64,000 bases of DNA from Carposina sasakii (lineage: Eukaryota; Arthropoda; Insecta; Lepidoptera; Carposinidae). The stretch covers positions 124,001 to 188,000 of the forward strand of contig CP053155.1 of NCBI GenBank assembly GCA_014607495.2. The letters are read 5' to 3'. Shown here in pieces: positions 63,430 to 64,000 of the stretch (its first letter is position 1; each line of letters opens with the position of its first letter). The notes under the pieces were generated by a model, which saw only the letters and a list, made by a program, of their open reading frames with translations, ran no database searches and had not been told where the DNA came from. A program made the translations under genes and the position numbers.

Positions 63430-63908
63430 AGGTTTACAGTTTTTATTAGTGTAATCAACTCTTGATTCTCCAGTTCGGTTAATAATGCCACCAAAGCGTC
63501 GTTCCGATTGACCGCGGCGTGAATAAACACCACGATGTTGGCAGCACAGCTAAACAGCTCAAATATTAGGCATACAGTTTCGTGGCAGGTTTGTATTAGG
63601 TCCACCTCGAAGGCGGACTGTTCGTCGAAAAACTCTTCATGGTACAATTTGTATAGATAGAGAGAGTCCAATAAAACGTGATTTTGGGAATAATTACCCT
63701 CACAACTGTTGAGGAGATCGTGCTTAATTTTTCTCAGCAATATACACTGCTCACGTTTGAGCTCCAATAGACACGCTTGTTTACTTTTTGACTCGTCTTG
63801 TAGAACCTCCAAGACACCTTGTATAAAAAATCCTTCTTTGTCTATATTGTCGTCGAGTAATGTGCTCGGTGGCGGTTTGTATGTAAACAAATTGATGGTT
63901 GTTGCCAT
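63426..63908 (-). CDS. p18: P18 core protein (right arm)
   Basis: Intact 160-aa frame, protein identical to 31527-32009, with the TTAAG motif upstream preserved. Confidence 0.72.
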   Translation of the reverse strand: MATTINLFTYKPPPSTLLDDNIDKEGFFIQGVLEVLQDESKSKQACLLELKREQCILLRKIKHDLLNSCEGNYSQNHVLLDSLYLYKLYHEEFFDEQSAFEVDLIQTCHETVCLIFELFSCAANIVVFIHAAVNRNDALVALLTELENQELITLIKTVNL

Positions 63909-63925
63909 GACTTAAAATAAGAAAA

Positions 63926-64000
63926 TGTTAGTCGAAACTCAAACAGTAGTCAGGTACAGGGACAGTTTTTCGTTGTTCGTGTACCGTATGTTGGACATGT
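63926..64000 (+). CDS. p33: P33 sulfhydryl oxidase, first 25 codons, cut by the window end
   Basis: Starts MLVETQTVVRYRD, the same as the left-arm p33 fragment, and runs open off the end. Whether the right arm has the full gene with its CxxC cannot be seen. Confidence 0.7.

Larger units (their letters stand above)
42825..64000 (-). repeat. right arm of giant interrupted palindrome, continues past the window
   Basis: Inverted copy of 31435-41359, enlarged by hr expansion, a 4.7-kb Penelope-like insertion and an 860-bp tandem duplication. Its genes differ from the left arm mostly by one-base changes in homopolymers. Confidence 0.93.

Overview
The window reads as an insect (probably lepidopteran) chromosome segment that carries a rearranged, decaying large DNA virus of the baculovirus type. 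The viral assignment rests on several family hallmarks found together: per os infectivity factors (pif-3, a P74 C-terminal half, a PIF-type cysteine-rich fragment), p33 and p18, odv-e25 next to the DNA helicase, a fusion protein with a furin site, viral ubiquitin, protein kinase 1, an IAP with BIR and RING domains, a probable p47, a Nudix hydrolase, and long 'hr' arrays with palindromes centred on AGAATTCT. Host character comes from four interspersed elements: a BEL/Pao LTR retrotransposon (1327-7846), a two-ORF non-LTR retrotransposon (about 23050-27365), a hairpin element (29356-30208) and a head-to-head Penelope-like element (49555-54266), plus about 2.9 kb of non-coding AT-rich sequence (19993-22860).

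Layout. 1-1300: pif-3 with an internal stop, and a divergent unknown gene that has lost its ATG. 1327-7846: the BEL element, with two apparently identical LTRs and 5-bp target duplications. 7.9-9.6 kb: a repeat/coiled-coil protein whose 5' end was replaced by foreign sequence. 9.65-17.3 kb: a viral gene block (coiled-coil protein, frameshifted p47, broken Nudix gene, several unknowns, a GIY-YIG/T5orf172-type protein, a frameshifted chitin-binding protein). 17.4-20 kb: a small hr, intact odv-e25, and the C-terminal third of the helicase, cut off at a host-like junction. 20-27.4 kb: host-like DNA and the LINE. 27.5-29.2 kb: an intact F protein gene. 29.4-31.1 kb: the hairpin element and a second copy of the coiled-coil gene, joined to a truncated p33.

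The rest is an enormous interrupted palindrome. The left arm (31435-41359) carries p33, p18, a PIF-type fragment, odv-e25, small ORFs, ubiquitin, a 39K-like gene, pk-1, hr, p74, hr, a 161-aa gene and a truncated insulin-like gene. The 1465-bp spacer holds iap. The right arm (42825 to the window end) repeats the same order in reverse, but its hr arrays are expanded several-fold, it contains the Penelope insertion and an extra 860-bp tandem duplication, and several of its genes carry single-base homopolymer indels.

The viral genes no longer form a working genome. Helicase, p74, p33 and odv-e25 copies are truncated, and pif-3, iap, p47 and the Nudix gene have stops or frameshifts. A few frames remain open (F protein, one odv-e25, p18, the left-arm pk-1 and ubiquitin, both copies of the 161-aa gene). 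The most unusual gene is a 63-aa secreted peptide at 42734-42925 with the cysteine and leucine spacing of an insulin/bombyxin-like hormone, inside the viral block. Assembly error is a real alternative for the palindrome and for the homopolymer indels, and is discussed in the findings.
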